From assembly GCA_030141605.1 (NCBI GenBank), contig JAQGDQ010000571.1, positions 1 through 45,000 on the forward strand: a DNA stretch of 45,000 bases, read 5' to 3'. The notes beneath the pieces are model-generated. The model did not search any database. It worked only from the letters and a program-made list of their open reading frames with translations, and was not told the origin of the DNA. Position numbers and translations under genes: made by a program. This document shows, piece by piece, positions 43,990 through 45,000 of this stretch (within the stretch, counting starts at the first letter, position 1; every line of letters starts with the position of its first letter). This DNA is from Tubiluchus corallicola. Its lineage: Eukaryota > Priapulida > Priapulimorpha > Priapulimorphida > Tubiluchidae.

Positions 43990-44559
43990 TTATCACATAG
44001 GCATTCCTTTTAGACTATCTTTTAGATACTTTTTTAAATTCAGTGTTTGTGGCTGCATTCTGCACGTCTTTCAGAGTTTTTCTAGCTGCACGTTCCATTC
44101 TTCATTTGTTTCTCATTTTTCTTGTTGTTACTTCGTTTTTCTTTTCCTGTCTCTTGCACTTGTGTCTCACTTAGCCATTGTCAATAAAAGCAGTCATATT
44201 TGTTGGGTGAACCATGTACATTGTAATTTATAACTGCACAAGTTAATTACTTGCGTCGTCTTATGGATCTTCTTGGTCGTAAACTATTTCTCCCTGGCAG
44301 CAGTTAAGTTTTCCTGGCAGACGTAACTAACTATAGATTTTTGCATTTGCATCAGCACAATAAATGCCGGAGAACCCAATCATCAGCAGTGCATTCAAAA
44401 ATGTTGATTTTCCCAGATATTTGATTATAGAGTTTGGCTGGATTTCAGGAAGTCACTTAAGATTTCATTGGATTTTCATTTGAGTTAAAACTTCATTATT
44501 TGAAACTGTGTTCATATAAAATTTACAACTGGCAATGTTGTACCATGAATAATAAACCT
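43015..44559 (+). other. POMGNT1: POMGNT1 intron after the stem exon (partial)
   Basis: No POMGNT1-like exon is visible. A pyrimidine-rich stretch (43820-43990) includes (CT)n at 43950-43987 and ends TTTATCACATAG, an acceptor-like shape, but the following open frame is hydrophobic and unlike the stem domain. Confidence 0.7.
43820..43988. repeat. (CT)n-rich tract
   Basis: Loose TCTC/CTTT sequence followed by about 19 uninterrupted CT units. Confidence 0.9.
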
Positions 44560-45000
44560 CGGGTATAAAATACTCGCTTATAAGGCACCACCAACACCGG
44601 TCCCAATTTTTCGTAACGTTTTCCTTATAAAAATCTTCATAAATAAGGTACTCGGATATAACGAACTTTCGGTTATAAGGGACGATATCTTCAGAAATAG
44701 AAACCCAGGTAAATTACCTCGCGTATAAGGGACCCTATTTCAAAGTGAAATTGATCGATTTTTAACCTCAATTTTTCGCAAACTCGGCCTTCGAACAGCT
44801 CGGTTTCCACGGTCACATACGTCTCACATCATTGAAGGAGCTTCCTACATACCGTTTGCACTGAATATGTGGCTATAATCCATAAAAATATGGGTAAAAG
44901 TGCAGAAAAATACAGGTCTATATATAAACTTGGTCTGACTCAACTTTGGCTATAAGGGACATCGGATATAAGGGATGGTTTTTTACTGCCCCGAGGTGTC
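44560..45000 (+). mobile_element. pogo-like MITE, cut by the window edge
   Basis: Same family and orientation as 31636-32083: ACTCGCTTATAAGG, ACACCGGTCCC, TTTTTCGTAACGTTTTCCTT, CGGTTATAAGGGACGATATC, GAAACCCAGGTAAATTACCT and CTCAACTTTGGCTATAAGGG. The body is longer than in the other copy, and the right terminus is near or just beyond 45000. Confidence 0.7.

Noticed and set aside
43989-44175. Possible next POMGNT1 exon after TTTATCACATAG
   Set aside because: The frame is open for about 60 codons but hydrophobic and unlike the stem domain, and it ends in a stop with no donor of note.

Overview
This is nuclear DNA from a multicellular animal, very probably an invertebrate. It is AT-rich, has almost no long open reading frames, and holds two recognisable split genes with large introns and consensus GT-AG splice sites. 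The rest is crowded with inverted-repeat transposons, decayed non-LTR retrotransposons, 5S rRNA- and tRNA-derived sequences and minisatellites. An intact POMGNT1 argues against flies and nematodes, which as far as I know lack it. I cannot name the phylum.

Gene 1 is RIC1, on the minus strand, running off the left edge. Its first four coding exons are visible: 5628-5488 (start codon at 5628), 3445-3338, 1462-1377 and 706-599. Phases join without stops into about 147 residues of the N-terminal beta-propeller. Further exons lie beyond position 1. Gene 2 is POMGNT1, on the plus strand, running off the right edge. Two exons are visible: 34615-34717 (transmembrane anchor) and 42890-43014 (start of the luminal stem domain), joined in phase across an 8.2-kb intron. 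Its first coding exon, expected to carry about 40 residues, lies upstream of 34615 and I could not identify it. The two genes face head to head. In other animals both products act at the Golgi: RIC1 with RGP1 activates RAB6, and POMGNT1 adds GlcNAc to O-mannose.

Layout: 1-5628 RIC1 exons and introns with several inverted-repeat elements; 5629-34614 space between the genes (or the 5' intron of POMGNT1), with LINE fragments near 7.4, 15.9, 18.0, 25.0, 27.2 and 31.2 kb, minisatellites at 15.4, 19.0, 19.6, 21.7, 23.4, 24.5 and 32.3 kb, a long (TC)n(TG)n tract at 20.9-21.3 kb, and promoter-like CpG-bearing patches at 20.1-20.6 and 26.0-26.3 kb; 34615-43014 POMGNT1 exons and intron, with a 24-bp array (29 near-identical units) and a 111-bp array (11 units) ending 170 bp before the second exon; 43015-45000 the next intron, ending in a pogo-like element.

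The most striking content is structural. Several unnamed inverted-repeat families recur in different states. One exists both with a single body and as a self-palindromic doubled form. One has two copies keeping opposite arms. One carries the 24-bp array inside its own terminal repeat. A further family ends about 40 bp before the POMGNT1 exon at 34615 and may supply part of its splice-acceptor region. I saw no CRISPR array, rRNA operon, intact transposase gene or bacterial-type system.
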